Below are positions 1 to 9,282 of a DNA stretch of 64,000 nt, in pieces. A model generated the notes under the pieces. That model was not told the DNA's origin, searched no databases, and saw only the letters and a program-made list of their open reading frames with translations. Positions within the stretch are counted from its first letter, which is position 1. Each line of letters begins with the position of its first letter. The translations under genes were made by a program, and so were the position numbers. The stretch comes from Oscillospiraceae bacterium (GTDB lineage: Bacteria > Bacillota > Clostridia > Oscillospirales > Acutalibacteraceae): the NCBI GenBank assembly GCA_015066625.1, contig SVOC01000010.1:42695-106694 (forward strand), given 5' to 3'.

Positions 1-1257
1 GGGAGGAGGTGCCATTTTGGCTCTTCTGCTGTTGGGATTGCGTTCAATCAAAGGCTCTGCACCTTCGTTTACACTGGCAGCGGTAATGCACACTCTCTCA
101 ACCGTGGGGTCTGAGGGCACATCATACATAACCGACATAAGAACGCCTTCAATAATCGAGCGAAGACCTCTTGCACCCGTTTTCTTTTCGAGTGCCTTTT
201 CTGCAATTGCTTCAAGTGCACTCAAATCAAAATCAAGTTCAACATCATCAAGCTTAAAAAGCTCCTTATACTGCTTTACAACAGCATTTTTCGGCTTTGT
301 GAGAATCTCAACAAGTGCGTCTCTGTCAAGCTCCTGAAGAGTTGTAACAACAGGAAGTCTGCCAACAAGCTCGGGAATAATACCGAACTTTACAAGGTCC
401 TGCTGAACAACCTTTGCCATCAGATTTTCTTTTGCGGCTTCGGATTTGCTCTTTATCTGCGCTCCGAAACCGAGGGCTGTACCCTCTGAACGCTTTTCGA
501 TTATCTTTTCAATGCCGTCAAAAGCACCGCCGCAGATAAACAGAATGTTTGAGGTATCAATCTGTATGAACTCCTGCTGAGGATGCTTTCTGCCGCCCTG
601 AGGCGGAACATTGGCAACGGTTCCTTCAATTATTTTAAGAAGCGCCTGCTGAACGCCTTCACCGCTTACATCTCTTGTAATTGAGGGATTCTCGCTCTTT
701 CTGGCAATCTTATCTATTTCGTCAACATAGATAATGCCTCTCTCTGCACGCTCAATATCAAAGTCCGCCGCCTGAATAATTCTAAGCAGAATATTCTCAA
801 CATCTTCGCCTACATAGCCTGCCTCTGTAAGAGTTGTTGCATCTGCAATAGCAAAGGGCACATCAAGAATCTTTGCAAGGGTCTGGGCAAGCATAGTTTT
901 ACCTACACCGGTGGGGCCAAGCAGAAGAATGTTACTCTTCTGGATTTCAACATCCGTTGCACCCTTGGTGCTGATACGCTTATAGTGGTTATAAACCGCA
1001 ACACTCAGAGCAATTTTTGCACTTTCCTGGCCGATAACATATTCATCAAGCTTTGCCTTGATTTCGTGGGGCTTGGGAAGTGACGCGGAATCAAAATCGT
1101 CGTGGCTGTGAACAGGCTCAGAGTCAATTATTGAACAGCAGAGTTCAACACATTCGTTACAGATATATACATTGGGTCCCGCAATAAGCTTATCTACCTG
1201 GTCCTGAGTTTTATGGCAGAACGAGCAGGAAACCTTTCTTTCGTCATCTCTGGGCAT
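1..1257 (-). CDS. clpX: ATP-dependent Clp protease ATP-binding subunit ClpX (3' end cut by window edge)
   Basis: AAA+ unfoldase that recognises tagged or damaged proteins, unfolds them with ATP and threads them into ClpP in the cytosol. The first 419 residues are visible and no stop is reached. An N-terminal C4 zinc finger is present (Cys11, Cys14, Cys33, Cys36), followed by Walker A GPTGVGKT at residues 114-121, the GYVGE pore loop and a Walker B ending VDEIDK. The start ATG lies 18 bases after the clpP stop, with an AGGAGG-like site in front, so it is the distal gene of a clpP-clpX operon. Truncation is only due to the window border; a few C-terminal residues should be missing compared with the usual length of about 420-430. 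Confidence 0.97.
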   Translation of the reverse strand, partial: MPRDDERKVSCSFCHKTQDQVDKLIAGPNVYICNECVELCCSIIDSEPVHSHDDFDSASLPKPHEIKAKLDEYVIGQESAKIALSVAVYNHYKRISTKGATDVEIQKSNILLLGPTGVGKTMLAQTLAKILDVPFAIADATTLTEAGYVGEDVENILLRIIQAADFDIERAERGIIYVDEIDKIARKSENPSITRDVSGEGVQQALLKIIEGTVANVPPQGGRKHPQQEFIQIDTSNILFICGGAFDGIEKIIEKRSEGTALGFGAQIKSKSEAAKENLMAKVVQQDLVKFGIIPELVGRLPVVTTLQELDRDALVEILTKPKNAVVKQYKELFKLDDVELDFDLSALEAIAEKALEKKTGARGLRSIIEGVLMSVMYDVPSDPTVERVCITAASVNEGAEPLIERNPNSRRAKMAPPP

Positions 1258-1277
1258 TTTTTGCCTCCTGTGTCAGT

Positions 1278-1859
1278 TTATCTTTTTGCAATCACCTTAT
1301 CGACAAGGCCGTATTCCATGGCCTCCTGAGCGGTGAGATAATTGTCTCTTTCGGTATCTCTTGCAATTTCTTCAATAGATCTGCCGGTGTTTTCTGAAAG
1401 AATTCTGTTAAGTCTTTCCCTTGTCTTAAGGATGTGGTCTGCAACAATCTTGATTTCGGTTGCCTGACCTCTTGCTCCGCCAAGGGGCTGATGAATCATA
1501 ATCTCGCTGTTGGGAAGAGCAAATCTCTTGCCCTTTGCACCTGATGAAAGCAGGAACGCGCCCATTGAAGCAGCCATACCCATGCAGATGGTTGAAACAT
1601 CACACTTGATGTACTGCATAGTGTCATAAATAGCCATGCCTGCGGTTACAGATCCGCCGGGGCTGTTGATATAAAGGCTTATATCCTTTTCGGGGTCCTG
1701 ACCTTCAAGATAAAGAAGCTGTGCAACAACAATGCTTGCGGTTGCGTCGTTTACCTCATCGGAGAGAACGATAATTCTGTCGTTAAGAAGGCGTGAAAAA
1801 ATATCGTATGAACGCTCGCCTCTGTTAGTCTGTTCAACAACGTACGGTACCAATGCCAT
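1278..1859 (-). CDS. clpP: ATP-dependent Clp protease proteolytic subunit ClpP
   Basis: Serine peptidase that forms the tetradecameric chamber used by ClpX and ClpC. With the ATG at 1859 the protein has 193 residues, the normal family length. The catalytic triad is complete: Ser98 in GMAASMG, His123 in MIHQPLGG and Asp172. The ATG at 1859 is preferred over a TTG nine bases upstream because AGAAAGGA sits 9 bases before the ATG, while it would touch the TTG. It lies between tig and clpX, the standard Firmicutes order, and both ATPase partners (ClpX here, ClpC at 57 kb) are in this window. Confidence 0.98.
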   Translation of the reverse strand: MALVPYVVEQTNRGERSYDIFSRLLNDRIIVLSDEVNDATASIVVAQLLYLEGQDPEKDISLYINSPGGSVTAGMAIYDTMQYIKCDVSTICMGMAASMGAFLLSSGAKGKRFALPNSEIMIHQPLGGARGQATEIKIVADHILKTRERLNRILSENTGRSIEEIARDTERDNYLTAQEAMEYGLVDKVIAKR

Positions 1860-1891
1860 AAAAATCAATCCTTTCTCCGCAATTAAGAATA

Positions 1892-1919
1892 GATAAACCG
1901 GCTTTTACACCGGTTTATC
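1892..1919 (-). terminator. Hairpin between tig and clpP
   Basis: A perfect 10-bp inverted repeat (GATAAACCGG / CCGGTTTATC) with an 8-base loop lies just downstream of tig on the minus strand. There is no strong T run behind it, so it may attenuate or process the tig-clpP transcript rather than fully end it. Confidence 0.5.
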
Positions 1920-1960
1920 CTTATATGCTCATATTTAAGTATAGTTAGAATTTCTGCCGA

Positions 1961-3385
1961 TTATTCAGCTGATTCTTCCTTCTTTTCTGCCGCCTTTTTG
2001 GTTGTCTTCTTTGCTGCAGGCTTCTTTGCGGGCTTTGCTTCTTCAGCTTCGCCTTCTTCTGCGGGAGCTGCTTCCTTCTTCTTGGTTGCTCTCTTTGCAG
2101 CGGGCTTCTTTGCCTTTGCGGAATCAATTACAACCTTAAAAGCATCCTGCTTTACAAGCTCTGCTGCAACAGTTGCTTCGGGAACAAGTTCCTTAATCTT
2201 TTCAACATCAAGCTGATACATTTCAGCCATCTTTGCATATTCTGCTTCAATAGCTTCTGCTGATGCGGTAAGACCTTCAAGCTCGATAATCTTTTCAACC
2301 GCAAGGTCAATCTTAACCTCTGAAACTGCGCGTTCCTTCATCTGAGCCTCGAAAGCTGCCTTATCCATACCCATGTACATAAGGTATGTATCAACATCGA
2401 TACCCTGCTGAGCAAGTCTCTGTGCAAATGAATCAACATCTTCCTTTGCTCTGTTATCATACATGCACTCGGGAATTTCGCCCTCAACATTTGCAACAAG
2501 AGCTTCGATTACTGCATCCTCAAATGCATTCTGAGCACTCTCCTGCTTTCTCTTGAGGATATCTTCCTCAACGCCCTTTTTGAGGTCAGCTACTGTTTCA
2601 TATTCGCCCATATCCTTTGCGAATTCGTCATCAAGCTCGGGAAGTTCCTTAACCTTGATTTCGTGAAGCTTGATCTTGAATACTGCTGCCTTTGAAGCAA
2701 GCTCGGGAGCGTAAGCCTCGGGGAATGTAACATTCACATCGAATTCTTCGCCTGCATTGTGACCGATAATCTGCTCTTCAAAGCCGGGGATGAATGAACC
2801 TGAACCGATTGTAAGTTCATACTTTTCAGCCTTGCCGCCTTCGAATGCAACGCCGTCAACAAAGCCTTCAAAGTCGATAACGGTGATATCGCCGTCTTTA
2901 ACAGCTCTGTCATCAACATTGATGATTCTTGCACCTCTTTCAAGCATATGCTCGATTTCGTGGTCAACTTCTTCCTTTGTAACCTTTGAGTCAGCTTTTT
3001 CAGCGGTAAGACCCTTGTAAGCCTTAAGTGTGATTTCGGGCTTTACGGTTACGTTGAAGGTCATTACAACGCCTTCTTCTTTGCTCATTGTTTTAACATC
3101 AAAATCCTTGGGTGAATCAACGGGAACGATGCCTGCTTCTTCGTAAGCAGCCTGAACTGCATCGGGGAATACGATATCAAGAGCATCCTCATAGAATACT
3201 TCCTTGCCGTAAAGCTTTTCAATCATCTGAAGAGGAGCCTTACCCTTACGGAAGCCGGGAATCTGAATTGACTTTCTCTGCTTAAGATAAGCCTGCTGTA
3301 TTGCAGCTCTGAAATCTTCTGCCGCAATAGCGATTTCAACCGAATAAGTGTTGGTTTCTGTTTTGTTTGCTGATACTAAACTCAT
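1961..3385 (-). CDS. tig: Trigger factor with a histone-like Lys/Ala/Glu tail
   Basis: Ribosome-associated chaperone and peptidyl-prolyl isomerase. The N-terminal ribosome-binding domain carries the signature GFRKGKAPLQMIEK near residues 45-58; the FKBP-type PPIase domain (roughly 150-245) and the C-terminal chaperone arms follow. The protein has 474 residues, about 45 more than usual, because the last 50 or so residues form a low-complexity tail built of AKKPAAK, TKKKEAAP and EEAEE-like units. A GGAGG site lies 9 bases before the ATG. Upstream of clpP and clpX as in most Firmicutes, so folding and degradation genes are adjacent. Confidence 0.95.
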   Translation of the reverse strand: MSLVSANKTETNTYSVEIAIAAEDFRAAIQQAYLKQRKSIQIPGFRKGKAPLQMIEKLYGKEVFYEDALDIVFPDAVQAAYEEAGIVPVDSPKDFDVKTMSKEEGVVMTFNVTVKPEITLKAYKGLTAEKADSKVTKEEVDHEIEHMLERGARIINVDDRAVKDGDITVIDFEGFVDGVAFEGGKAEKYELTIGSGSFIPGFEEQIIGHNAGEEFDVNVTFPEAYAPELASKAAVFKIKLHEIKVKELPELDDEFAKDMGEYETVADLKKGVEEDILKRKQESAQNAFEDAVIEALVANVEGEIPECMYDNRAKEDVDSFAQRLAQQGIDVDTYLMYMGMDKAAFEAQMKERAVSEVKIDLAVEKIIELEGLTASAEAIEAEYAKMAEMYQLDVEKIKELVPEATVAAELVKQDAFKVVIDSAKAKKPAAKRATKKKEAAPAEEGEAEEAKPAKKPAAKKTTKKAAEKKEESAE

Positions 3386-3534
3386 TTTAGAATTCCTCCA
3401 ATTCTACTATTACCCGTAGATTATAACAAATAATTCTTTAAATTTCTATATAAATTTGTTATTATTTGCATTTTCTTATGTTTAGTTAAATTTTCCGTTT
3501 TTTTATGCCGTCTTTTGGTTATATTGACGTATAA

Positions 3535-4221
3535 TCAGTATACCAAAGCAGGGCAAAACTGCAAAAAATCGCTTGAAATAAGCGAAAATCTGATGCCGTC
3601 CTTCTCTCCGATAAACGCACCCGTATGGGAATACGAATGAAGATGGCCGTAATAACATCTGTTGATTTTTTCTTCAACAAGCACATTATAAATTTCATCG
3701 CATTTCTGGGTTATATTAACGGGCGGATAGTGAAGAAACACAACGGGTTCAAGCCCTGTTTCCTTTGCAGCGGCTATCGAAGCACGCAGTCTGCCTGCTT
3801 CACGGAGCACCACCTTTTTATCCGCATCCTTTTCCGCATCAAAAAACCAACCTCTCGTGCCGCAGATTGCAAAATCTCCTGCTGTATAGGCGTTGTTATG
3901 AAGAATGTTGAGAGTGGAAAGAGAGTGCTTTTCAAAAAATTCATCGGCTTTCTTTTTTGTTGCCCACCAATAGTCGTGATTGCCCTTCAGAATAATCTTT
4001 TTGCCGGGCAGAGAATCCAGAAATTTAAAATCCTCAAGACCTTCTTCAAGATTCATACACCAGGATATATCGCCTGCAATAACAACCGTATCACCGTCAC
4101 GCACAAGTCTGCGCCAGTTATTTTCAAGCCGCTTTTCGTAATCTGTCCAGCCGCCGAAAATGTTCATTGACTTACCCGTGGCAAGCGAAAGATGAGTATC
4201 TCCGATTGCAAAAAGTGCCAT
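3535..4221 (-). CDS. Metallophosphoesterase (COG1768-like)
   Basis: Predicted cytosolic calcineurin-type phosphohydrolase of 228 residues. All metal-binding blocks are visible: GDTHLS near the N terminus, AGDISW, KGNHDYWW, a histidine in LHYPP, and GHLHSYSH. The ATG at 4221 is chosen over the ATG at 4227 because GGAAAGG is 8-9 bases before the former and only 2 before the latter. Its substrate cannot be told from the sequence. It is read leftwards and diverges from the DUF1540 gene at 4313. Confidence 0.85.
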   Translation of the reverse strand: MALFAIGDTHLSLATGKSMNIFGGWTDYEKRLENNWRRLVRDGDTVVIAGDISWCMNLEEGLEDFKFLDSLPGKKIILKGNHDYWWATKKKADEFFEKHSLSTLNILHNNAYTAGDFAICGTRGWFFDAEKDADKKVVLREAGRLRASIAAAKETGLEPVVFLHYPPVNITQKCDEIYNVLVEEKINRCYYGHLHSYSHTGAFIGEKDGIRFSLISSDFLQFCPALVY

Positions 4222-4312
4222 ACGCATATCCTTTCCAAAAATAATTCAATGCAAAACCGTCAATAATATCAATGCGGATTCTTTCCGTTATTAACCGAAA
4301 GGAGAAAAAGAA

Positions 4313-4501
4313 ATGAACAACGAAATCGGCGCAATTACCTGCTTTGCAAAAAACTGCATTTACCACAAGGGCAACACAGCCTGCACCGCAGGCACTATTG
4401 AGGTTGGTAACTCCTCTGCCTGCAAATGCGGTGAAACACAGTGCTCAACCTTCAAGCTCAACGAAAATGCCGTTGGTGAAGCAAGAGGCTGCTGCGATTA
4501 A
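4313..4501 (+). CDS. DUF1540 small cysteine-rich protein
   Basis: A 62-residue protein with the DUF1540 pattern: ITCFAKNCIYHK, then CTAGTI.V, CKCGETQCSTF, and a CC pair at the C-terminal end. The regularly spaced cysteines suggest metal binding, which is inference; the family has no firm function. AAAGGAG sits 7 bases before the ATG. Its TAA stop shares bases with the stop of thrC on the other strand (the TTAA at 4498-4501). Confidence 0.85.
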   Translation: MNNEIGAITCFAKNCIYHKGNTACTAGTIEVGNSSACKCGETQCSTFKLNENAVGEARGCCD

Positions 4502-5985
4502 ATTCCAAGCATATTGAACACTACGCCGTCCATTTCATTCTTTGAACAGCAGCCGTCAAATCTGACAGCCTTATCGCGAAGATTTGCAAGCTGTTCGGGG
4601 CAGGCTTTGCCTGTTACTTCGGCAAGGCGTTCAACCATTTCAAACTCGTCAAGTCCCTCTGTTCCGCCTGCAACAGCTTCAAGCACTGCGGCGCTGAACT
4701 TGAAGGGGCTTGCGGTTGAAGCAATTACGGCAGGCGTTGAATCGCCTGTCTTTTCTTTGTAGTCATAGTATACCTTAACGGCAACCGCAGTATGTGTATC
4801 GCAAAGATATCCCTTTCCTTTGAACACCTTTGCTATTGTTTCTTTTGTTTCGGTATCATCACAGCAACCTGCCGCAAAAACAGCCTTAATTTCATCAAGA
4901 GTTGCGCCGTCAACTTCATACTTACCGTCTTCGCTGAGCTGCTTCATCCACTGCTTTACATTTTCACTGCCGCTTACGGAATAAAGAAGTCTTTCAAGGT
5001 TGCTCGAAATGAGAATATCCATCGAGGGAGAAATTGTTGTGAAGAATTCACGGTTTCTGTCATACACACCTGTTGTGAGGAACTCGGTAAGAACAGAGTT
5101 GCTGTTTGAAGCACAGATAAGCTTCTTCACGGGCAGGCCCATTTCTTTTGCATAGTATGCGGCAAGAATGTTGCCGAAGTTACCTGTGGGAACAACAACA
5201 TTGATTTCATCCCCTGCTTTGATTTCGCCGCTTGCAAGCAAATCGCAGTATGCGGAGAAATAGTAGACAATCTGGGGACAGAGTCTGCCCCAGTTGATTG
5301 AGTTTGCCGATGAAAATGCCATCGAGTTTGCAGCAAGCTTTTCACCGATTGCCTTGTCTGTGAAAATACGCTTTACGCCACTCTGTGCATCATCAAAATT
5401 ACCTTCGATTGCACAAACAGAAACATTGTTGCCCTCCTGAGTGCACATTTGGAGCTTCTGCATGGGGCTTACGCCGTCGCTGGGATAGAAAACAAGAATC
5501 TGAGTGTTTTCAACATCCTTGAAGCCTTCAAGTGCAGCCTTACCGGTATCACCCGATGTTGCAACAAGAATAACGATTTTTGTGCCTTTTGCAGCCTTGC
5601 CGCTGGAAACGGTGAGAAGTCTGGGAAGTATCTGAAGCGCCATATCCTTGAACGCACAGGTAGGACCCTTGAAGAGCTCAAGAATGTGCACGCCGTCTTC
5701 AATTTTTGCAAGAGGAGCAACCTTTGCATCTGAAAAACCGGTTTCATAGGCGCCCTTTACGCAGGAATCAACCTCTGCTTCGGTGAAATCGGTAAGAAAC
5801 AGCGAAAGGATTGACTTTGCTCTGCCGATATAATCAAGCTTTGCAAGTTCCGAAACGGTATCCATTGAAACCTTTGGAAGATTTTCAGGCACAAAAAGTC
5901 CGCCTTCAGCAGAAATACCCTTTGTGATTGCCTGAGAAGCGGTTACTTTGATACCGGTATCTCTTGTGCTTACATAATTCATCAT
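4498..5985 (-). CDS. thrC: Threonine synthase
   Basis: PLP enzyme that converts O-phosphohomoserine to threonine. The 495-residue product matches the longer threonine synthase class, beginning with the typical MNYVSTRD and carrying GLFVPE near residue 30, the PLP-lysine motif PTCAFKDMALQ near 110 and ATSGDTGKAAL near 140. Two consecutive ATGs (5985 and 5982) both fit the AAAAGGA site. A TTTACA-17-TATAAT promoter lies about 30 bases upstream. No T-box or other riboswitch was recognised in the leader. No other threonine genes are nearby. Confidence 0.95.
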   Translation of the reverse strand: MMNYVSTRDTGIKVTASQAITKGISAEGGLFVPENLPKVSMDTVSELAKLDYIGRAKSILSLFLTDFTEAEVDSCVKGAYETGFSDAKVAPLAKIEDGVHILELFKGPTCAFKDMALQILPRLLTVSSGKAAKGTKIVILVATSGDTGKAALEGFKDVENTQILVFYPSDGVSPMQKLQMCTQEGNNVSVCAIEGNFDDAQSGVKRIFTDKAIGEKLAANSMAFSSANSINWGRLCPQIVYYFSAYCDLLASGEIKAGDEINVVVPTGNFGNILAAYYAKEMGLPVKKLICASNSNSVLTEFLTTGVYDRNREFFTTISPSMDILISSNLERLLYSVSGSENVKQWMKQLSEDGKYEVDGATLDEIKAVFAAGCCDDTETKETIAKVFKGKGYLCDTHTAVAVKVYYDYKEKTGDSTPAVIASTASPFKFSAAVLEAVAGGTEGLDEFEMVERLAEVTGKACPEQLANLRDKAVRFDGCCSKNEMDGVVFNMLGI

Positions 5986-6016
5986 ACATCATCCTTTTCG
6001 GAAATAATTCGTAAAC

Positions 6017-6045
6017 ATTATATCACACAAATGCAATTTTGTAAA
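6017..6045 (-). promoter_or_regulatory. Predicted sigma-A promoter of thrC
   Basis: On the minus strand TTTACA (6040-6045) is separated by 17 bases from TATAAT (6017-6022). The start site would fall near 6010, giving a leader of about 25 bases. Confidence 0.7.
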
Positions 6046-6129
6046 ACATTTGCTTCAAGACACAATGATTCTTCAAACAAATATCAGCAGGTAAAAACTG
6101 CATTTTATTTGCAATTACTATATTTTATT

Positions 6130-6149
6130 GTAAAGTGTTTCAGCTTTAC
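6130..6149. repeat. 20-bp palindrome GTAAAG-N8-CTTTAC, copy 1
   Basis: Perfect 6-bp arms around an 8-base centre (TGTTTCAG); the arms extend to 8 bp (TTGTAAAG/CTTTACAA). It lies in the 272-bp space between thrC and the yraN-like gene, 101 bases from copy 2. Outside these copies and the thrC promoter, this space is AT-rich with nothing else seen. Confidence 0.75.
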
Positions 6150-6230
6150 AAAGCGCTGTTTTAAAGTATAACAGCAAGTAATATCAACAGCTTGAAAGAA
6201 AATCATCCTGCCAAATTGTACCAACATTTC

Positions 6231-6250
6231 GTAAAGCTATTTCACTTTAC
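6231..6250. repeat. 20-bp palindrome GTAAAG-N8-CTTTAC, copy 2
   Basis: Same arms and spacing as copy 1, with centre CTATTTCA. It ends 7 bases before the stop codon of the yraN-like gene. Confidence 0.75.
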
Positions 6251-6257
6251 ATGTTTA

Positions 6258-6611
6258 TCAGAATGCATTTTCGATATAGTTTATATTTTTCAGCTTATTA
6301 CTGTTGTCAACATACACTTCGCACACATCAAACCGCAGATTTTCTTTGATTTTCGCATACGAAACAAAATTTTTTGCCGCCATTTCGAGTCTTTCGGTCT
6401 TACCGTTGTCAACCGCTTCCATAGGTCGGATTGCGGTTTTCTCGTTTCTTGTTTTAACTTCAACAAAACAGACCGTGCCGTTTTTGCGTGCGATTATATC
6501 GATTTCGCCGAAACGGCAGGTATAGTTTGTGCCCAGGATTTCATAGTTTCTGTCTCTGAGATAGCGGGCAGCATAAAGCTCACCCCACACACCCGTTTTA
6601 TTTTTTATCAT
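6258..6611 (-). CDS. YraN family (UPF0102) endonuclease-like protein
   Basis: A 117-residue protein with the UPF0102 restriction-endonuclease-like fold signature: GxxGExxAARYL near the start, then NYTCRFGEIDIIA and CFVEVKTRN, which supply the D...ExK catalytic set. The cellular role is not established. The ATG at 6611 overlaps the rnhB stop (ATGA), pointing to translational coupling; a longer frame starting at 6656 would intrude further into rnhB and has no better ribosome site. The rnhB-yraN pair is common in bacteria. Confidence 0.88.
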   Translation of the reverse strand: MIKNKTGVWGELYAARYLRDRNYEILGTNYTCRFGEIDIIARKNGTVCFVEVKTRNEKTAIRPMEAVDNGKTERLEMAAKNFVSYAKIKENLRFDVCEVYVDNSNKLKNINYIENAF

Positions 6612-7213
6612 TTTGACGCACCGATAATTTTGGTAAGAAATGACCTGCGGTGACAATCTGAAATGCCATGTGCTTCAATCATTTCATAGTGAAGCTTTGT
6701 GCCGTAGCCCTTGTGCTTTTCAAACTGATACTGAGGATATTTTTCTGCAATTTCAAGCATAAATCTATCCCTGCTTACCTTGGCAAGAATGGAAGCCGCC
6801 GCTATTGAAGGGCTGTTTGCATCACCTTTGATTATGGTTTCGCCATCAATGGCGAGAGGAGGCATTCTGTTGCCGTCAACAAGTGCATAATCCGCAGGCA
6901 CATCAAGACCTTCAACCGCCTTACGCATAGCAAGATATGTTGCCTGAAGAATGTTGATTTCATCAATGGTCTTTTCGTCAACACTCGCAACACACCAGCT
7001 TATCGCCTTTTCTTTTATAACATCAAAAAGAGCTTCTCGCTTTTTTTCGGATATCTTTTTGGAATCGTTAAGACCTTCTATAACACAGCCTTCGGGCAGA
7101 ATAACCGCCGCCGCAAAAACGGGGCCTGCAAGAGGTCCTCTGCCTGCTTCATCAACACCGCAGACAGCCTTGTAGCCTTTCCGAGCTGCATTTATTTCAT
7201 ACTGAAAATTCAT
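6608..7213 (-). CDS. rnhB: Ribonuclease HII
   Basis: Cleaves RNA in RNA-DNA hybrids and removes misincorporated ribonucleotides. The 201-residue protein has the RNase HII signature GVDEAGRGPLAGPVFAAAV near residue 19, the downstream acidic residue in DYALVDGN, and KGDANSPSIAAASILAKV. It is the normal length. It lies in a leftward run with rbgA and capA upstream and the yraN-like gene overlapping downstream. Confidence 0.96.
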   Translation of the reverse strand: MNFQYEINAARKGYKAVCGVDEAGRGPLAGPVFAAAVILPEGCVIEGLNDSKKISEKKREALFDVIKEKAISWCVASVDEKTIDEINILQATYLAMRKAVEGLDVPADYALVDGNRMPPLAIDGETIIKGDANSPSIAAASILAKVSRDRFMLEIAEKYPQYQFEKHKGYGTKLHYEMIEAHGISDCHRRSFLTKIIGASK

Positions 7214-7227
7214 TTATACCACTCACC

Positions 7228-8409
7228 TTATTTGAGAAACTGCTTATCTATAACATCGTTGAGAATATCATGGAGATATTGCAAGCTGAAATCCGATGTT
7301 TTGCTGAGGACACCGTGCTTTGAAGCAAGTTCCTCGGTATACGAATCAAGGGGGTAAACCCTTATATTTGAACATCCGTAGCCGAAATGAGTAACAACAC
7401 CTGAAAACTTAACATTTTCAAGAGCTGTCTCACCCGTTGTGTTATTCTTGACAACCTCAAAATTCAGCATACCGCCAAGCATTCTGGGTCCTCTGTTCTG
7501 TGCAGAAATAAAATTACCCAGCGAGTAAGCAACAAGGGTTTTTCTGCCGTCGCGGTTGGCTATATATTCAACGGGCTGAATAACATGGGGATGTGTGCCG
7601 ATGATTACGTCCGCACCCCACATTGCAAGCTTTTCTGCAAGCTCTCTCTGGGCATCCGTAGGCTCGTGTGTATATTCATTGCCCCAGTGTGCACTTACGA
7701 TAACGACATCTGCAATTTCCCTGGCTTTTATAATACGCTGCTGCAAAAGGGATTCGTCCGCTGCGCGGACAAGGATAACCTCCGAATCCGCCGGAAGAGA
7801 AAGTCCGTTTGCAGAATCCGTAAAACCGAGATAAGCAATCTTAACACCGTTGACTTCATTCATAGGAATATTGCTCATATCATCGGCATTGAGATAAGCA
7901 CCGCAGGTTAAGGCATTCTTGCTTTTCCAGAAGTTTATTGCGGATACAAGACCTTTTTCACCGCAGTCAAGAGAATGGTTTGTTGCAATATTGAAAACAT
8001 CAAAACCGATTTCAAGCATTTCTTCACCCACTTCAACAGGTGAATTGAACATGGGATAGCTTGAAACATTGTGTTCAGTTGAAATAATCGTTTCCTGATT
8101 GAGAATAGCAACATCGGGCTCAGCAATATAATCGGCAATTCTTTCGTATGCGTCGGTAAAATCATAACCGCCGCTGCTCCTTGCCGCCGCCTGCTCATAA
8201 ACCGTATCGTGAATAAGGTTATCGCCCACAGCCGCAAAGGTTACTCTCGAAAACAGCTCGGCCTGCTGAGTTGTTTCGCCGTCTGAATTCGGTGCAACAC
8301 CTGTGCTTATATCGGGGCGTGATGAATCCTTGCTGAGAAAAATAACACCAAGTGCAATTATATCGATAACAATAATCACGGCAAGAAAGATTGACATTCT
8401 TTTTTTCAT
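7228..8409 (-). CDS. CapA family protein, membrane-anchored
   Basis: A 393-residue protein of the PGA_cap/CapA metallophosphatase-like family. It starts with a basic MKKR and a hydrophobic segment (residues 5-26) that should act as an uncleaved anchor, placing the domain outside the cell. Family blocks include AAVGDNLIHD, LNQETI, NIATNHSLDCGEKG, SAHWGNEYTHEP, GTHPHVIQPVE and YSLGNF. CapA proteins were named from poly-gamma-glutamate capsule synthesis, but no capB or capC is nearby, so an actual capsule role is doubtful. It lies 14 bases before rnhB, probably in the same operon. Confidence 0.88.
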   Translation of the reverse strand: MKKRMSIFLAVIIVIDIIALGVIFLSKDSSRPDISTGVAPNSDGETTQQAELFSRVTFAAVGDNLIHDTVYEQAAARSSGGYDFTDAYERIADYIAEPDVAILNQETIISTEHNVSSYPMFNSPVEVGEEMLEIGFDVFNIATNHSLDCGEKGLVSAINFWKSKNALTCGAYLNADDMSNIPMNEVNGVKIAYLGFTDSANGLSLPADSEVILVRAADESLLQQRIIKAREIADVVIVSAHWGNEYTHEPTDAQRELAEKLAMWGADVIIGTHPHVIQPVEYIANRDGRKTLVAYSLGNFISAQNRGPRMLGGMLNFEVVKNNTTGETALENVKFSGVVTHFGYGCSNIRVYPLDSYTEELASKHGVLSKTSDFSLQYLHDILNDVIDKQFLK

Positions 8410-8428
8410 TTTTTCACCTCTGGCAAAA

Positions 8429-9280
8429 TCAGTCGAGAGTCAATTTGCCCAGCTTTCCGCTTCTGTATTCATCAAGAAGCATAACTGCGGCTCTTTCCGT
8501 ATCTGTTTCTCCGCCTTTGATGAGCATTCCCCTTTTTGCTCCGATAAGCTCAAGAAGCTCATAGGGTTCAAGGTCTTCAAAATCGGTAATTTTATATCTT
8601 TCTTCAAGTCTGTCGGGATAATTTTTCTGCAAAACCAGTAAAAGTCTTACTGCAATTTCCTGACTGTCAAGAATTTCGTCCTTGACCGAGCCTATAAAAG
8701 CAAGCTTGAAACCTACTTCAGGGTCTTCAAATTTGGGCCAGAGCACACCGGGAGTATCGAGAAGCTCAATGCCCGAGCCTATGGCAAACCACTGATTGCT
8801 TCTTGTAACACCGGGTTTATCCGCAACCTTGGCACGGTTTTTGCCTGCCATACGGTTGATAAACGAGGATTTGCCCGTGTTGGGAATACCCACAACCATA
8901 ACTCTGAGAGATTTGCCTGCCATACCCTTTTCGGTATTGGCTTTGATTTTTTCTTTAAGCACTTCCCTGACCGCAGGCTGGAATTTTTCAAGACCTTTTC
9001 CGCTTCTGCAATCAACAGGCAGTGCAGTTACACCCTTTTCTGCAAGCTCTTTTATTTTGCGTGCCGTTGCGTTGGGATCAGCAAGGTCACACTTATTGAG
9101 CAAAACTATCCTGGGTTTTGAACCCACTATTTCGTCAAGCTCGGGGTTACGGCTGCTTTCGGGAATACGGGCATCAACAAGCTCGCAGACCGCATCCACC
9201 ATTGAAAGGCTTTCTTTGATTAGTCTTCGGGTTTTCGCCATATGGCCGGGAAACCACTGAACCGTCATTTTCTCATTCAT
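8429..9280 (-). CDS. rbgA: Ribosome biogenesis GTPase RbgA/YlqF
   Basis: Circularly permuted GTPase needed for late 50S subunit assembly. In the 283-residue product the G4 motif NKCD (62-65) precedes G1 GIPNTGKS (131-138) and G3 DTPG (175-178), the diagnostic permuted order. The N terminus QWFPGHMAKTRR is also typical. It sits two bases after the signal peptidase gene and upstream of capA and rnhB; in Bacillus ylqF is likewise next to rplS and rnhB. Confidence 0.96.
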   Translation of the reverse strand: MNEKMTVQWFPGHMAKTRRLIKESLSMVDAVCELVDARIPESSRNPELDEIVGSKPRIVLLNKCDLADPNATARKIKELAEKGVTALPVDCRSGKGLEKFQPAVREVLKEKIKANTEKGMAGKSLRVMVVGIPNTGKSSFINRMAGKNRAKVADKPGVTRSNQWFAIGSGIELLDTPGVLWPKFEDPEVGFKLAFIGSVKDEILDSQEIAVRLLLVLQKNYPDRLEERYKITDFEDLEPYELLELIGAKRGMLIKGGETDTERAAVMLLDEYRSGKLGKLTLD

Positions 9281-9282
9281 AA

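Noticed and set aside
5986..6257. Possible T-box or riboswitch in front of thrC
   Set aside because: No T-box sequence, anti-terminator or other known riboswitch motif is seen; a promoter lies close to the gene.
7228..8409. Poly-gamma-glutamate capsule locus
   Set aside because: Only a CapA-family protein is present; capB and capC are missing, and the CapA family is broader than capsule synthesis.
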